A stretch of DNA of 64,000 nucleotides from Oceanobacillus saliphilus (lineage in GTDB: Bacteria > Bacillota > Bacilli > Bacillales > Amphibacillaceae): the NCBI RefSeq assembly GCF_023522835.1, contig NZ_JALCZU010000004.1:62001-126000 (forward strand). The letters are read 5' to 3'. The translations under genes and the position numbers were made by a program. The stretch's first letter is position 1; each line of letters opens with the position of its first letter. Below are positions 1-7,874 of this stretch, piece by piece. The notes under the pieces are model-generated. The model saw only the letters and a list, made by a program, of their open reading frames with translations, was not told the origin of the DNA and did not search any database.

Positions 1-249
1 CTTTAAGGATTCCCTTAGTGATTTAATATAGTTGAGTAAAGAGTATCCTAATCATTTGCCAAAGCGATCAGTTTAGATAAGTTTCGGTAAAATAAAATAT
101 CCGTTTGCCACGTTATATCGTAGCAAACGCGAGTAGACAGTATTCTCTTTTTGAAAAAAACCATCATCATGTCATACTTCACTTAGGGTAGCGGTTCAAA
201 AGTCCGTTCATGCAGGATAAATTAACTTTTATAGATTACATATCACTTT

Positions 250-960
250 TTAGACAAAGAGAAGCCCATCTAGATCTAAAACTTCAATCCTTTTATGTGT
301 TTTCTGCTTTATGAGCCCTTGTTCTTCAAGGTCTGCCAACTTACGGCTGATTGTTTCTGGAGTCGTCCCCAAATACGAGGCTAAATCCTTCTTGCTCATC
401 GGTAAAGAAAACTCGTTTGATTCGTCCTCAAGACACTCAGCCAAGAATAGCGCAATTCTTGTCTCAACTTTTTCCGTCGCAAAACGAGTTGTTTGTGTTT
501 CTGATTGGTCCAGCCTTTTAGAAAATTCCGTAATAATTTTAAATGAAATGGATGGATATTTTAAAAGCAGATGTTGTAAATCAGTTCGTCTAATCATACA
601 AATACTCGTGTTCATAATCGCTTCGGCATATGACTCATGAGTGGATTCATTAAATAACGCGTATTCTCCTGTATACTCACCTGGATTTAATATCCGTACA
701 AGCTGTTCTTTTCCAGATTCTGATAACCGATAAATTCTAACTTTCCCTTTATTTACAATATAGAGGGAATCGGATTCATCCCCTGCATGATAAATAATTT
801 CTCCCTTCTTAAATGAAACGGATCGGGCCGTCCCCATAATCTCATCCATCTGCTCCTCTTCCAAATGATTAAAAATTGGTACCAATGATACACAAGAATG
901 ATGTGTTTCATTGGTATGATGAACGCATGGCTGGTGAGTGTGCGCTTCTTTTCTTACCAT
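250..960 (-). CDS. Crp/Fnr-family transcriptional regulator with Cys/His-rich N-terminus
   Basis: A cNMP-binding-like beta-roll domain (about residues 25-140) is followed by a dimerisation helix and a C-terminal winged HTH. The recognition helix contains PETISR, which has the E-x-x-S-R arrangement that FNR proteins use to read TTGAT half-sites. The N-terminus is rich in His and has Cys12 and Cys23; another Cys lies at about 121, near the position of the fourth cluster ligand in E. coli FNR. The usual four-cysteine set is not complete, so redox or metal sensing is inferred. ATG at 960 is preferred over the in-frame GTG at 969, because AGGAG is 10 nt from the ATG and only 1 nt from the GTG. A perfect FNR box precedes the neighbouring metal-binding gene, a likely target. 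Confidence 0.9.
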   Translation of the reverse strand: MVRKEAHTHQPCVHHTNETHHSCVSLVPIFNHLEEEQMDEIMGTARSVSFKKGEIIYHAGDESDSLYIVNKGKVRIYRLSESGKEQLVRILNPGEYTGEYALFNESTHESYAEAIMNTSICMIRRTDLQHLLLKYPSISFKIITEFSKRLDQSETQTTRFATEKVETRIALFLAECLEDESNEFSLPMSKKDLASYLGTTPETISRKLADLEEQGLIKQKTHKRIEVLDLDGLLFV

Positions 961-1131
961 TTGTTTCACTCTCCTATCCGTATTTCTGCTGCCTTTGTGC
1001 GTAACTCTACTTAAATCGTAAAGTTAATTAGCACTGTTGTAAAGCCTTATTATGCTTGGACAGATTGTAAAGCAGCCTCTTTTTCCTTATTTTTAGGATT
1101 CAATCTGATTAAACGTATTGCGCGTTAGAAA

Positions 1132-1169
1132 AGGAAAGACACTGAAATTTAAATTTCAATGCCTTTCTT
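1132..1169 (-). terminator. Terminator of the heavy-metal-binding protein gene
   Basis: The arms AAATTTCAATGCCTTTCTT and AGGAAAGACACTGAAATTT form a long imperfect hairpin. On the minus strand it is followed by CCTTTTCT. It lies just downstream of the CxxC protein and separates it from the Crp/Fnr gene. Confidence 0.75.
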
Positions 1170-1184
1170 GGAATATATATAAAG

Positions 1185-1406
1185 TTAAGATACTTTTGCT
1201 GATTTTACCGGATAGCCTAATTTGCTTATCGTTTCCTCTATCTTGCTTGCTTCAATTTTGGAATCATCAAATTCGGTTCGGACCTTACTGGAATTGAATA
1301 ACACTTTTGCTGATACTACTCCTTCAGTTTTACTCAATGTTGTTTCAATCTTTTTTATACATGACGGACAAGTTAGGGGTTCTAATTGAAATACGCCTTT
1401 ACTCAT
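1185..1406 (-). CDS. Heavy-metal-associated (HMA, CopZ-like) domain protein
   Basis: A 73-residue single HMA domain with a TCPSC metal-binding motif (Cys13, Cys16). The KKIETTL and TEFDDSKI segments fit the ferredoxin-like beta-alpha-beta fold. The family binds Cu+ or other soft metals and hands them to P-type ATPases or repressors. The usual GMTC is replaced by PLTC. AAGGAGG precedes the ATG. The gene stands alone with its own terminator, and its promoter carries a perfect FNR-type palindrome. This suggests control by the adjacent Crp/Fnr protein rather than by a CsoR/CueR-type copper sensor. The metal is not known. Confidence 0.85.
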   Translation of the reverse strand: MSKGVFQLEPLTCPSCIKKIETTLSKTEGVVSAKVLFNSSKVRTEFDDSKIEASKIEETISKLGYPVKSAKVS

Positions 1407-1436
1407 TTTATTATCCTCCTTCTTGTTTATAGTTTA

Positions 1437-1442
1437 ATGATA
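1437..1442 (-). promoter_or_regulatory. Likely -10 hexamer of the HMA gene promoter
   Basis: TATCAT on the minus strand would start transcription at about 1430. The FNR-type palindrome is centred 41.5 bp upstream of that point, the standard position of a class II FNR-activated promoter. No good -35 hexamer is seen, as expected for such a promoter. Confidence 0.55.
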
Positions 1443-1461
1443 AGACATATTTCAATAGATT

Positions 1462-1481
1462 AACTTGATTAAAATCAAGTT
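1462..1481 (-). promoter_or_regulatory. Perfect FNR/CRP-type operator upstream of the HMA gene
   Basis: AACTTGATTAAAATCAAGTT is a perfect 20-bp palindrome containing the FNR consensus TTGAT-N4-ATCAA. It lies 56-75 bp upstream of the HMA start codon. The neighbouring Crp/Fnr protein has the matching E-x-x-S-R recognition residues. Confidence 0.8.
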
Positions 1482-1546
1482 TTGGATGAGATTTAACAAA
1501 TTCAGTGTAAATCGGTAAACTAACGGAATTAAACCTTGCTGCAAAC

Positions 1547-1588
1547 CCAGTTTAATTAAACCCTATTTTATTGGTGCGCAAGTTGAGT
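1547..1588 (-). repeat. Partial copy of the long modular intergenic repeat, reversed
   Basis: Read on the minus strand this begins ACTCAACTTGCGCACCAATA and continues into GTTTAATTAAACTGGG. It is the left end of the modular repeat found at 9470, 28340, 35221 and 42933. The rest of the module is missing or degraded. Confidence 0.6.
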
Positions 1589-1621
1589 AATTTGTAATGA
1601 AGCCGAAACCTCCCTACACGG

Positions 1622-2710
1622 TTATTCAAAACAGTCGTCAGGTACCCATCCTACCTCACCATTGGAATTCTTCACAAGTGTATACCCGGCACATTTATTT
1701 TCAATAACCCATACCTTTTCATTCTCTGCTACAGATAGAAACGTTGTACTAAGGTCATCTGTGCAACATACTTTCCCCTCTGAAGATGCGATGTATTCGT
1801 TTTTAACCCATTGTTTTATTCCAAGGTTTTTAATTTCGCACAGTGTGAAGTATTCTTCCTTCCCGATTATTTCTAATTCATAATTCGGATATGTAACCGT
1901 TCCGATTCTGCCAGTACTATCTGTATGATTTTTTTTAATCGATGCTTCCTCCGTTAATTCGTCCACATATGTATAGGAGTAATGTCCATTTTCGATGATT
2001 AAGGCATTTAACTGACCATCTCTTTTGATTTGATTGCCGCCATCCAGGGCAATAACCCTTTTATCCAAATCTATTAAAGGATTATTTGAACATACTTGCT
2101 GTGTGCGATAGTTAACAACTGGCCAATGTCCTACAATTACTGGTTTTCCAGCCTGATGACACAATTCATAAAAGGATGGGACAGAAAGAGCGACAGATTC
2201 CTCTGTATGCAACCAATTATCGTGGTTATCAATGCCTGCGTGAATCATGATATGGTCAGCTGTTTCATAAGCAACTGGAAGTGACTCCAGCCATTCTATC
2301 TCTTGCTGAAAGTATAGACGATAAAAGGCTGCTAACTTTTCTAAGTTGGGGAAATCTTCAAGTGTTTTACCGTGTTTCTCCATCATTTCATTTAATATGG
2401 AGTACCTCTGTTTTTTCATGTATCCGGTTATTCCATTCATCCCATCAAATACAGGGCGATAAATCACATCACAATTTCCCTTCGTAACAAATACATGTTC
2501 CGATTTCTTTTTTAACGCTCTTACAAATCGCACAACTTCCAAGCTGTTTGGTCCTTTCTCACAAAGGTCTCCATTAATAAACAAATAATCATCGTCTATG
2601 TAATTCACCTTTTCCAAAAGCTGTTTAAAAAGCTTTAAACTTGCATGTATATCTGTAATCACAATGGAACGTTTTGTCGAATCCAGATCCAGTTTCGTTA
2701 CTTCGATCAC
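1622..2710 (-). CDS. Metallophosphoesterase with C-terminal SH3-like tail
   Basis: A calcineurin-type phosphoesterase. The motifs appear in order: TDIHAS near residue 22, NGDLCEKGP, TKGNCD, IHAGID and VGHWP. These supply the D-x-H, GD, GN and H-x-GH metal ligands of the PPP/ApaH/PrpE group. The last ~100 residues look like a small beta-rich SH3-like domain ending GWVPDDCFE. I chose GTG at 2710 as the start because GAGGGG lies 6 nt upstream of it. A longer open frame to 2938 overlaps the GNAT gene and has no Shine-Dalgarno sequence. The substrate cannot be told: a phosphoprotein, a dinucleotide or another phosphoester. The gene sits downstream of, and in line with, the acetyltransferase. Confidence 0.85.
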   Translation of the reverse strand: MIEVTKLDLDSTKRSIVITDIHASLKLFKQLLEKVNYIDDDYLFINGDLCEKGPNSLEVVRFVRALKKKSEHVFVTKGNCDVIYRPVFDGMNGITGYMKKQRYSILNEMMEKHGKTLEDFPNLEKLAAFYRLYFQQEIEWLESLPVAYETADHIMIHAGIDNHDNWLHTEESVALSVPSFYELCHQAGKPVIVGHWPVVNYRTQQVCSNNPLIDLDKRVIALDGGNQIKRDGQLNALIIENGHYSYTYVDELTEEASIKKNHTDSTGRIGTVTYPNYELEIIGKEEYFTLCEIKNLGIKQWVKNEYIASSEGKVCCTDDLSTTFLSVAENEKVWVIENKCAGYTLVKNSNGEVGWVPDDCFE

Positions 2711-2795
2711 TGATTTCCCCTCATATCTCCAACCATTTAAATGGCTGTTTTTAAGTTGCAGACAAAGTTGGTCGACTGAATTCCTATTGTTTTCG

Positions 2796-3251
2796 TTATG
2801 ACTTTTCCATAAATAGAAAAATCGTATCTTCCACATCAAGCTTGCCTGTTTTATAGCCTTTATATCCAAGCTTCTCATATAGAGCGATGTTCTTTGTTGA
2901 AAGACTGCCAGTAAACAATTTGAATGTAACATGTTCAAAATATTTTTCTATTTCTTCCAATAACTTTCTGCCTATACCTTGATTTTGATATTCAGGATGT
3001 ACCATAAGTTTATTGATGTGGCATTCTCCCGCTTCCTCGTAAGCTCTAATAGAGCCAACAATCTTTCCATCGTCCGTAACATATTTGAGTACAATATTCT
3101 TGTCAAATGACTGTATTGCAGTCTCGATATCTTCCTTTAGAGGCATAATCTCATAATCATTGTATATTTCCGCTTCACTTATGTATGCGAGCTTTTGGAT
3201 GGATAAAATTTCGCTTGCATCTTCTTTACTTGCACGTTCAATCGTTGCCAA
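2796..3251 (-). CDS. GNAT-family N-acetyltransferase
   Basis: About 151 residues with the GNAT core: a beta strand ending INKLMVHPEYQ, the acetyl-CoA pyrophosphate loop QNQGIGRKL, and the C-terminal NIALYEKLGYKGY motif. TTG at 3251 is preferred, since AAGGAAG lies just upstream, whereas an in-frame ATG at 3269 has no ribosome binding site. The acceptor substrate is unknown. It is probably co-transcribed with the phosphoesterase, with an 85-bp gap. Confidence 0.85.
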   Translation of the reverse strand: MATIERASKEDASEILSIQKLAYISEAEIYNDYEIMPLKEDIETAIQSFDKNIVLKYVTDDGKIVGSIRAYEEAGECHINKLMVHPEYQNQGIGRKLLEEIEKYFEHVTFKLFTGSLSTKNIALYEKLGYKGYKTGKLDVEDTIFLFMEKS

Positions 3252-3478
3252 ACTGCATCTTCCTTTCAATAATAAAAGTCATTACTCATTACACTTTTAT
3301 TCTACACTCCTTTTAAGAATAGAGGCAATAATCCTGATTATCCTATTGAACTGTTCCGACCGTAGGAGATTAAATGAACGAGGCAGCAAGGCAATTTTCC
3401 ATTCCATTCAAATCATAGCTCTTCTATGAATAAAGTGAAACTTCTCGCTGAGGTACTAATTACATCCATGGATAAATT

Positions 3479-3522
3479 AAAGAGACTGCACCGGGAATAC
3501 TTCGTTCGGTGCAGTCTCTTTT
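3479..3522. terminator. Strong bidirectional terminator
   Basis: AAAGAGACTGCACCG and CGGTGCAGTCTCTTT pair perfectly around a 14-nt loop, with T-runs on both sides. It ends the CotF-like operon on the minus strand. Confidence 0.9.
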
Positions 3523-3540
3523 AGAAACTTTCCTCTTTGC

Positions 3541-3795
3541 TTACTGTCCGGAAGTCAATTGCGTTTTCACCTGTTGGACAACCTCTTGGGAAGCTGGAGC
3601 AGCAGGTTGATAGTAGCCCTTTTGAAGCGCAAGGTCGTATACTGTTCGTTGACGATTTTCATCTTGATTTCTCAATTGAATTAATGCTTGCCTAAGTTCA
3701 GGATTATTAGTCTCGCTAATATAACCTGCATACCCCTTCAAGCTTGCATTCAGTCCTGCTAAGTAATCATTTACCATATCTTTATCCTGTAGCAT
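3541..3795 (-). CDS. CotF-like spore coat protein, C-terminal-type unit
   Basis: An 84-residue helical protein (MLQDKDMVNDYLAGLNASLK start, many Gln and Asn). It resembles the ferritin-like CotF family that coats Bacillus spores. The upstream gene encodes a second small protein of the same family, so the pair looks like the two halves of a coat protein encoded separately. The 12-bp gap to that gene and the strong terminator behind define a two-gene operon. Mother-cell expression is expected from the family; no sigma-E or sigma-K promoter was assigned. Confidence 0.8.
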   Translation of the reverse strand: MLQDKDMVNDYLAGLNASLKGYAGYISETNNPELRQALIQLRNQDENRQRTVYDLALQKGYYQPAAPASQEVVQQVKTQLTSGQ

Positions 3796-3807
3796 TGCAT
3801 TTCCTCC

Positions 3808-3993
3808 TTATCCTAAAAAAGTCATTAGTTGTTGCTGGGCTTGTCTTGCTGCCTGGGCATCCCGTTCTAAAATTGTTTTAAACTCTTGGTCTGTACAATT
3901 TTGTGCATAGGTTTCTAATTTAGTTGCAATCGTACCATGCCCACCAATTATATGCCGTAAATGTTCAACTTCTAGTTCTGTTAAATTACTCAT
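3808..3993 (-). CDS. CotF-like small spore coat protein
   Basis: A 61-residue all-helical protein with LTELEVEHLRHIIGGHG near its start and a Gln/Ala-rich C-terminal helix. The family is that of small coat proteins found in pairs in Bacillaceae. AGGAGGGA precedes the ATG. It is the first gene of a two-gene operon with the 84-residue CotF-like protein. Confidence 0.75.
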   Translation of the reverse strand: MSNLTELEVEHLRHIIGGHGTIATKLETYAQNCTDQEFKTILERDAQAARQAQQQLMTFLG

Positions 3994-4108
3994 AGCTATC
4001 CCTCCTTTTTAAAGATCGTTCATAATCTTCCCGTAAGAAGGAAAGAAATACATGAAGATACTGTTAAACTTTTCATCCAATATCCGATACTGTTGGAAAA
4101 AGTAAAAC

Positions 4109-5578
4109 TCAAATCAATGAAATGAGCCAATCCTTTAAATCGACTGTACGTAAATATTTAGGGGAGGAATTTGTACCATAAACAATCATGGATACCAATG
4201 AATCTTGTGCATGCAATCCCCCATGACTGGCACCACCAATATGGGTTGGAGAACTCTCACCCTTGAATTCATAGCCCGGTTTCGCACTTACTACCATGTA
4301 TTCACCTTCATGCGAAAAAAGGGATGCATGCAATCGTGCTAAAGCATCCGGATATTCTCCAAAGGTTATATTATTCCCTTCTTTTTTAATATCCAAAATC
4401 TCCAAATCCCCTTCAACATTCCAATGTTTTCCGTATTCATCACTGAGGATCCCATTCGGACTAAATTGAAGTTGACCATCACGGACCCCGGATGTTACGG
4501 TTATTGCATCTCCTTGTTTACATGCAATGACATCAATTCGATAGTCTTGTTGCATGATTTGGGCTATAGCTGTCAGAGGTACCTTTTTCGGGTTAAGTGT
4601 ATAAATATAAGACATTCTTTCGTTGACCCCCAGCACGATTTCATCCTCAGCCGTAACACCTCTTCTTAACTTAACAATACTATAGGAGCTTAAGAGTTCC
4701 CTTAAATTGATTAACGCCTTTTTACGGCTTCTTTCAATATTTGCCTGACCATTATCCCCAATAATTATCCAAATATTATTTTCGAGTGCATCCTCCCATG
4801 ATTCATTTTCATTTAATATTCGTTGCAATTGTTTATCCACCTTTTGAATGCCTTTTGTATCCATTATTCCGTTTTTATGTACACTTTGGTCATAATCCGG
4901 AAAATAAGCTATGGTAAAAGGCGGGAGTAGATCTTCTCTAATAAGATAGCTTAGTTCATTGGCAGAAAATTTATCATTAAATCCGTACTTTTTCAAAATG
5001 TCCGTAATATTTCCTTTTGGGTTTACTTTGTGCATCCCACCGTAAGTGAAATAATCCGGCGTATACGTCTTAAGCTCTCTGTCCATTCCTGTCAATAATG
5101 ACAATAGAAATGGTATTTTGAGATGATCGGAAGTACTCCCTCTGTATAAGAGTGCATTGATGGATCCAGTATGTATACCCTTTTCCTTGAAGGTTTCATG
5201 AAATGTCGCGTGCATTTTATTTAAGTGAACATGATTTAAATTATAGAATATATCCATCATGGATTGATTTAATCCCAGTTTAAGAAGCTCTTTCACGTCA
5301 CTTCCATAATTTACGATTCGTTTTTCTTTTTCGTTATACCAGACTAATCCAGGGACTTTATGTTTATCACAATACACACCTGTTAATAACGTACTGTCAA
5401 CATTGACTGACATGGTTGGAAATGGACAGACAAGATTGGGAAAATAACGTCCATTTTCCATAAAAAATTGTAATGCAGGAGCTTTCTCATTCTTTAATGC
5501 TTCCTGTAAAGGTAAATCCATTAACGTATCAATCATTATCATAATGACTTTTTTTTTCTGAGAATGAGTAGTTGGCAT
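4109..5578 (-). CDS. Alkaline phosphatase superfamily (type I phosphodiesterase/nucleotide pyrophosphatase-like) protein
   Basis: 489 residues. The start KKVIMIMIDTLMD supplies the first metal-binding Asp, and PFPTMSVNVDSTLLTG carries the Thr/Ser nucleophile region of type I phosphodiesterases. IIGDNGQ and GGASHGGLHAQDS resemble the later metal-ligand motifs (GDNG, SHGG). No signal peptide is seen, so a cytoplasmic enzyme is likely. It lies 46 bp downstream of an endonuclease/exonuclease/phosphatase-family protein, and the two probably form an operon. The substrate is unknown; nucleotide or phospholipid head-group esters are usual for the superfamily. Confidence 0.8.
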   Translation of the reverse strand: MPTTHSQKKKVIMIMIDTLMDLPLQEALKNEKAPALQFFMENGRYFPNLVCPFPTMSVNVDSTLLTGVYCDKHKVPGLVWYNEKEKRIVNYGSDVKELLKLGLNQSMMDIFYNLNHVHLNKMHATFHETFKEKGIHTGSINALLYRGSTSDHLKIPFLLSLLTGMDRELKTYTPDYFTYGGMHKVNPKGNITDILKKYGFNDKFSANELSYLIREDLLPPFTIAYFPDYDQSVHKNGIMDTKGIQKVDKQLQRILNENESWEDALENNIWIIIGDNGQANIERSRKKALINLRELLSSYSIVKLRRGVTAEDEIVLGVNERMSYIYTLNPKKVPLTAIAQIMQQDYRIDVIACKQGDAITVTSGVRDGQLQFSPNGILSDEYGKHWNVEGDLEILDIKKEGNNITFGEYPDALARLHASLFSHEGEYMVVSAKPGYEFKGESSPTHIGGASHGGLHAQDSLVSMIVYGTNSSPKYLRTVDLKDWLISLI

Positions 5579-5624
5579 ACTTATTTATTTTCCTTTCCGT
5601 AACTTTCTTATGATGGATTTTTAG

Positions 5625-6353
5625 CTATTTTAAATGAAGCTGAGCTTTGACTGGGAAATGGTCAGAGGCTTTTGGATTAGTTGTTTCCATTTCAGCTTGA
5701 ATAACATCAAAATTCCGATCAACAAAAATATAATCTAATCTGAATCGGGGACGTAACGTTGAGTATGTGTACCCGCTCCCCTTCCCTTCAAGAAGCCATG
5801 CATCCTGAAAAACACGCGTTATTTTCCGCCACCCTTTTGATCTGGGTTTCATATTACAATCACCCATGACAATAACTGGATATGGATTATCTTTCAGCAG
5901 ATCAACGATAAAAGATGTTTGTATTCGATGCAGAAATGGATTAAGGCTTAGATGAGTTACATGGACATTAACTATTTTTTCATGAATTTGGATGGTCGTA
6001 TCAAGAATCGACCTCCCTTCAAACAGTCCCGGTATGAATTCAAATGCGTGTACTTTTTTAGTTAGTATCGAAAATCGTGACAGCAATGCAATTCCGTATT
6101 GTCGTCGTGGCAGCGTTCCTTTAGATTTTAAAGACAGAGCTGGAGCGAAAGCATAGTCCATGTTTAAGTGATTGGCAAGCCAACCTATTTGATCCATATA
6201 ATCGCTTCGTTTTGAAAAATATTTATCAACTTCATTTAACGCAATGATGTCACTGTTACTCTTTCTAATGACCTCAGCAATTCGATTTAAATCCAATCGC
6301 TGATCTGTGCCAACTCCATGGTGAATGTTATATGTCATTACTTTAATTTTCAC
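5625..6353 (-). CDS. Endonuclease/exonuclease/phosphatase (EEP) family hydrolase
   Basis: About 242 residues with the EEP fold signature: MTYNIHHG at the start, ALNEVDKYF (metal-binding Glu), HVTHLSLNP, VMGDCNMKP and the C-terminal SDHFPV catalytic Asp-His. The family cleaves phosphodiesters in nucleic acids, inositol phosphates or sphingomyelin; this copy lacks a secretion signal. GTG at 6353 is chosen because GGGGGA lies 9 nt upstream; TTG at 6356 is nearly as good. Probably the first gene of an operon with the alkaline-phosphatase-like protein. Confidence 0.85.
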   Translation of the reverse strand: MKIKVMTYNIHHGVGTDQRLDLNRIAEVIRKSNSDIIALNEVDKYFSKRSDYMDQIGWLANHLNMDYAFAPALSLKSKGTLPRRQYGIALLSRFSILTKKVHAFEFIPGLFEGRSILDTTIQIHEKIVNVHVTHLSLNPFLHRIQTSFIVDLLKDNPYPVIVMGDCNMKPRSKGWRKITRVFQDAWLLEGKGSGYTYSTLRPRFRLDYIFVDRNFDVIQAEMETTNPKASDHFPVKAQLHLK

Positions 6354-6489
6354 CAACAGTAATCCCCCATATCCTCTTTTGTCAAAAAGAATCCAACGTA
6401 TTTTATTTTTGTTGTTATTTTTAGTAAATAAAATGGAAATCAATTTCAGTATATTTTTAGCTTATTTATCAAAACTAATACTGTGTTTC

Positions 6490-6574
6490 TTAGAAAACTT
6501 GGTTGTCACCAGGCTTTTCGGTGACAGCCTTCGTTGCACTATGCAGGTTGGTAAGTTTACCCTATCCTACCTGC
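6490..6574 (+). repeat. Two-hairpin ~85-bp intergenic repeat, copy 1
   Basis: Starts TTAGAAAACTTGGTTGTCAC. Hairpin one is GGTTGTCACC with GGTGACAGCC. Hairpin two is GCAGGT...ACCTGC, with internal mismatches. Other copies lie at 18137, 45412, 49122 and, degenerate, 18684, all in the same orientation. Confidence 0.85.
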
Positions 6575-6610
6575 TAAAAACACTTCACAAACAAAACAAA
6601 GGAGATGTTG

Positions 6611-6856
6611 ATGAATATGAATAATCGACAAGGTGTAATGACAGCGGTAATCACGACTGCTGCAGCTGGTGCCGCTATTTACGGGATTACAAGAGGTGTC
6701 CAAAATGGCACATTTCAGCGTTTGCCACAACAGTTATCTAACGCCATGAACAACCCAACAGTTCAGCAAGTAGCGAAACCATTCCAAAACATGGCAAACA
6801 ACCAAAATTTACAAGATTTAACAAACACACTAGGTAACAACAACTCTCAGCAATAA
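6611..6856 (+). CDS. Small hypothetical protein with Ala/Gly-rich membrane-like segment
   Basis: About 81 residues. The N-terminal third has an Ala/Thr/Gly-rich helix (TAVITTAAAGAAIYGITRG) that may be membrane-associated. The remainder is rich in Asn and Gln (NNQNLQDL, NNNSQQ). AAAGGAG is 6 nt from the ATG at 6611, which is better than the ATG at 6605. The composition resembles small Bacillaceae proteins made late or in spores, but no family could be named. A strong terminator follows. Confidence 0.7.
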   Translation: MNMNNRQGVMTAVITTAAAGAAIYGITRGVQNGTFQRLPQQLSNAMNNPTVQQVAKPFQNMANNQNLQDLTNTLGNNNSQQ

Positions 6857-6918
6857 AGAAATAAACCTTAACCTGTTATGAAATATGTACCGAAAAAATC
6901 ATGATTATTCACATCTCT

Positions 6919-6948
6919 CCCTCCTCTTCATCCTGAGGAGGGGTTTTT
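6919..6948 (+). terminator. Rho-independent terminator
   Basis: CCCTCCTC, an 8-nt loop, GAGGAGGG, then GTTTTT. It follows the small Asn/Gln-rich gene. Confidence 0.9.
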
Positions 6949-7131
6949 GATGCAATAAGAAAAAACCTTTTGACATAAGGCCTTAAGGTTATACACCTTT
7001 AATTTTATCCATACAAATGATTTATATGCTCATAAAGTAAAAACCGACTCAGGAGAAGACAGTAGGAATATGTATTTGATCCATCTGCCAAAAAAAAATA
7101 GGAAACCTCTTTTTGAAGTTTCCACCATTTC

Positions 7132-7404
7132 TTATAAAACGTCATTTATATTTTGCTGTGCTTCCTTTACTTGTTGACGTGTATCATGCAGATTCTGATA
7201 TGCCTGCTGAAATTGTGAATTCTCAGTTGCTTCCGTACCTGCCTGATCCTGTGTATGTTGCAATGCCTGTTCTGCTTCCTGTAACTGCTGCTCCGCTTGT
7301 TCAAGCAGTTTACGATCGTAACCTTGTGCCCGTAGAATGGCATCCTGTGCTTCTTTGATTTGCTGACTCGCATGCTGTAATTGCTCGTGCATGTTCTGTT
7401 CCAC
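7132..7404 (-). CDS. Small Gln-rich coiled-coil protein
   Basis: 90 residues, almost wholly charged or Gln-rich amphipathic helix (QQIKEAQDAIL, LEQAEQQLQEAEQAL, QQVKEAQQNI). Two helices are separated by a GTEATENSQ linker, so a helical hairpin or coiled coil is likely. GTG at 7404 follows GGAGG at a rather long 10-nt spacing. I do not recognise the family. It is a single gene with no obvious partner. Confidence 0.65.
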   Translation of the reverse strand: MEQNMHEQLQHASQQIKEAQDAILRAQGYDRKLLEQAEQQLQEAEQALQHTQDQAGTEATENSQFQQAYQNLHDTRQQVKEAQQNINDVL

Positions 7405-7508
7405 GATATACGTACCTCCATTGTTTGGTTCGTTAAAAATCTTTCTATATTATTCCTTAGATTTTTTGGATTATGTATAACGGTAAAAGATGGTACAGAT
7501 CCAATGGC

Positions 7509-7576
7509 GGAGTTTATTATTCAAATGCTGGCATTATCTCCAGGAGTTTATTATTCAAATGCTGGCATTATCTCCA
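7509..7576. repeat. Perfect 34-bp tandem duplication at the 3' end of the YdbC-like gene
   Basis: A 34-bp unit starting GGAGTTTATTATTCAAATGC occurs twice in a row (7509-7542 and 7543-7576), followed by the start of a third. The unit contains the last codons and stop of the YdbC-like gene, so the gene tail has been copied downstream of itself. Confidence 0.9.
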
Positions 7577-7769
7577 GGAGTTTTTTCAATTCCTCTTTGG
7601 TTAAGGTGACACCTTTACCCATTTTTTCTTTTCCTGGTGCCCAATCGCGTAAATCATATTTAGGTTCTCTCCCATTCCAACTGATCAAATTCAGCTCTTT
7701 TGTCCAACCCTTTGGTGATTCTGAAAGCACTGCAATTGTTTCGATAATTTCATATTTTAACTCTGCCAT
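7551..7769 (-). CDS. YdbC-family (PC4-like) ssDNA-binding protein
   Basis: 72 residues matching the small YdbC family, a bacterial relative of the PC4 transcription cofactor fold. It shows a beta-rich N-half (LKYEIIETIAVLSESPKGW), the KELNLISWNGREPKYDLRDW core, and a C-terminal helix (TKEELKKLLEIM). Family members bind single-stranded DNA as dimers. Its stop codon lies in a 34-bp tandem duplication, so a second copy of the last codons sits just downstream. Confidence 0.85.
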   Translation of the reverse strand: MAELKYEIIETIAVLSESPKGWTKELNLISWNGREPKYDLRDWAPGKEKMGKGVTLTKEELKKLLEIMPAFE

Positions 7770-7874
7770 ACTAATCTCCTCCTCTTCATTATTGTAAATT
7801 ACACGGTATAGTTCATCAAAAAATCCAAATGCTAATCATAGATACCATCTCTTTTCCTGAAAGGAAGTTTAATT

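Noticed and set aside
1-249. Search for a gene at the left edge
   Set aside because: No frame with a ribosome binding site or recognisable protein; only AT-rich DNA downstream of the Crp/Fnr gene.
2711-2938. N-terminal extension of the metallophosphoesterase
   Set aside because: It overlaps the well supported GNAT gene in another frame; GTG at 2710 has a strong ribosome binding site just ahead of the catalytic domain.
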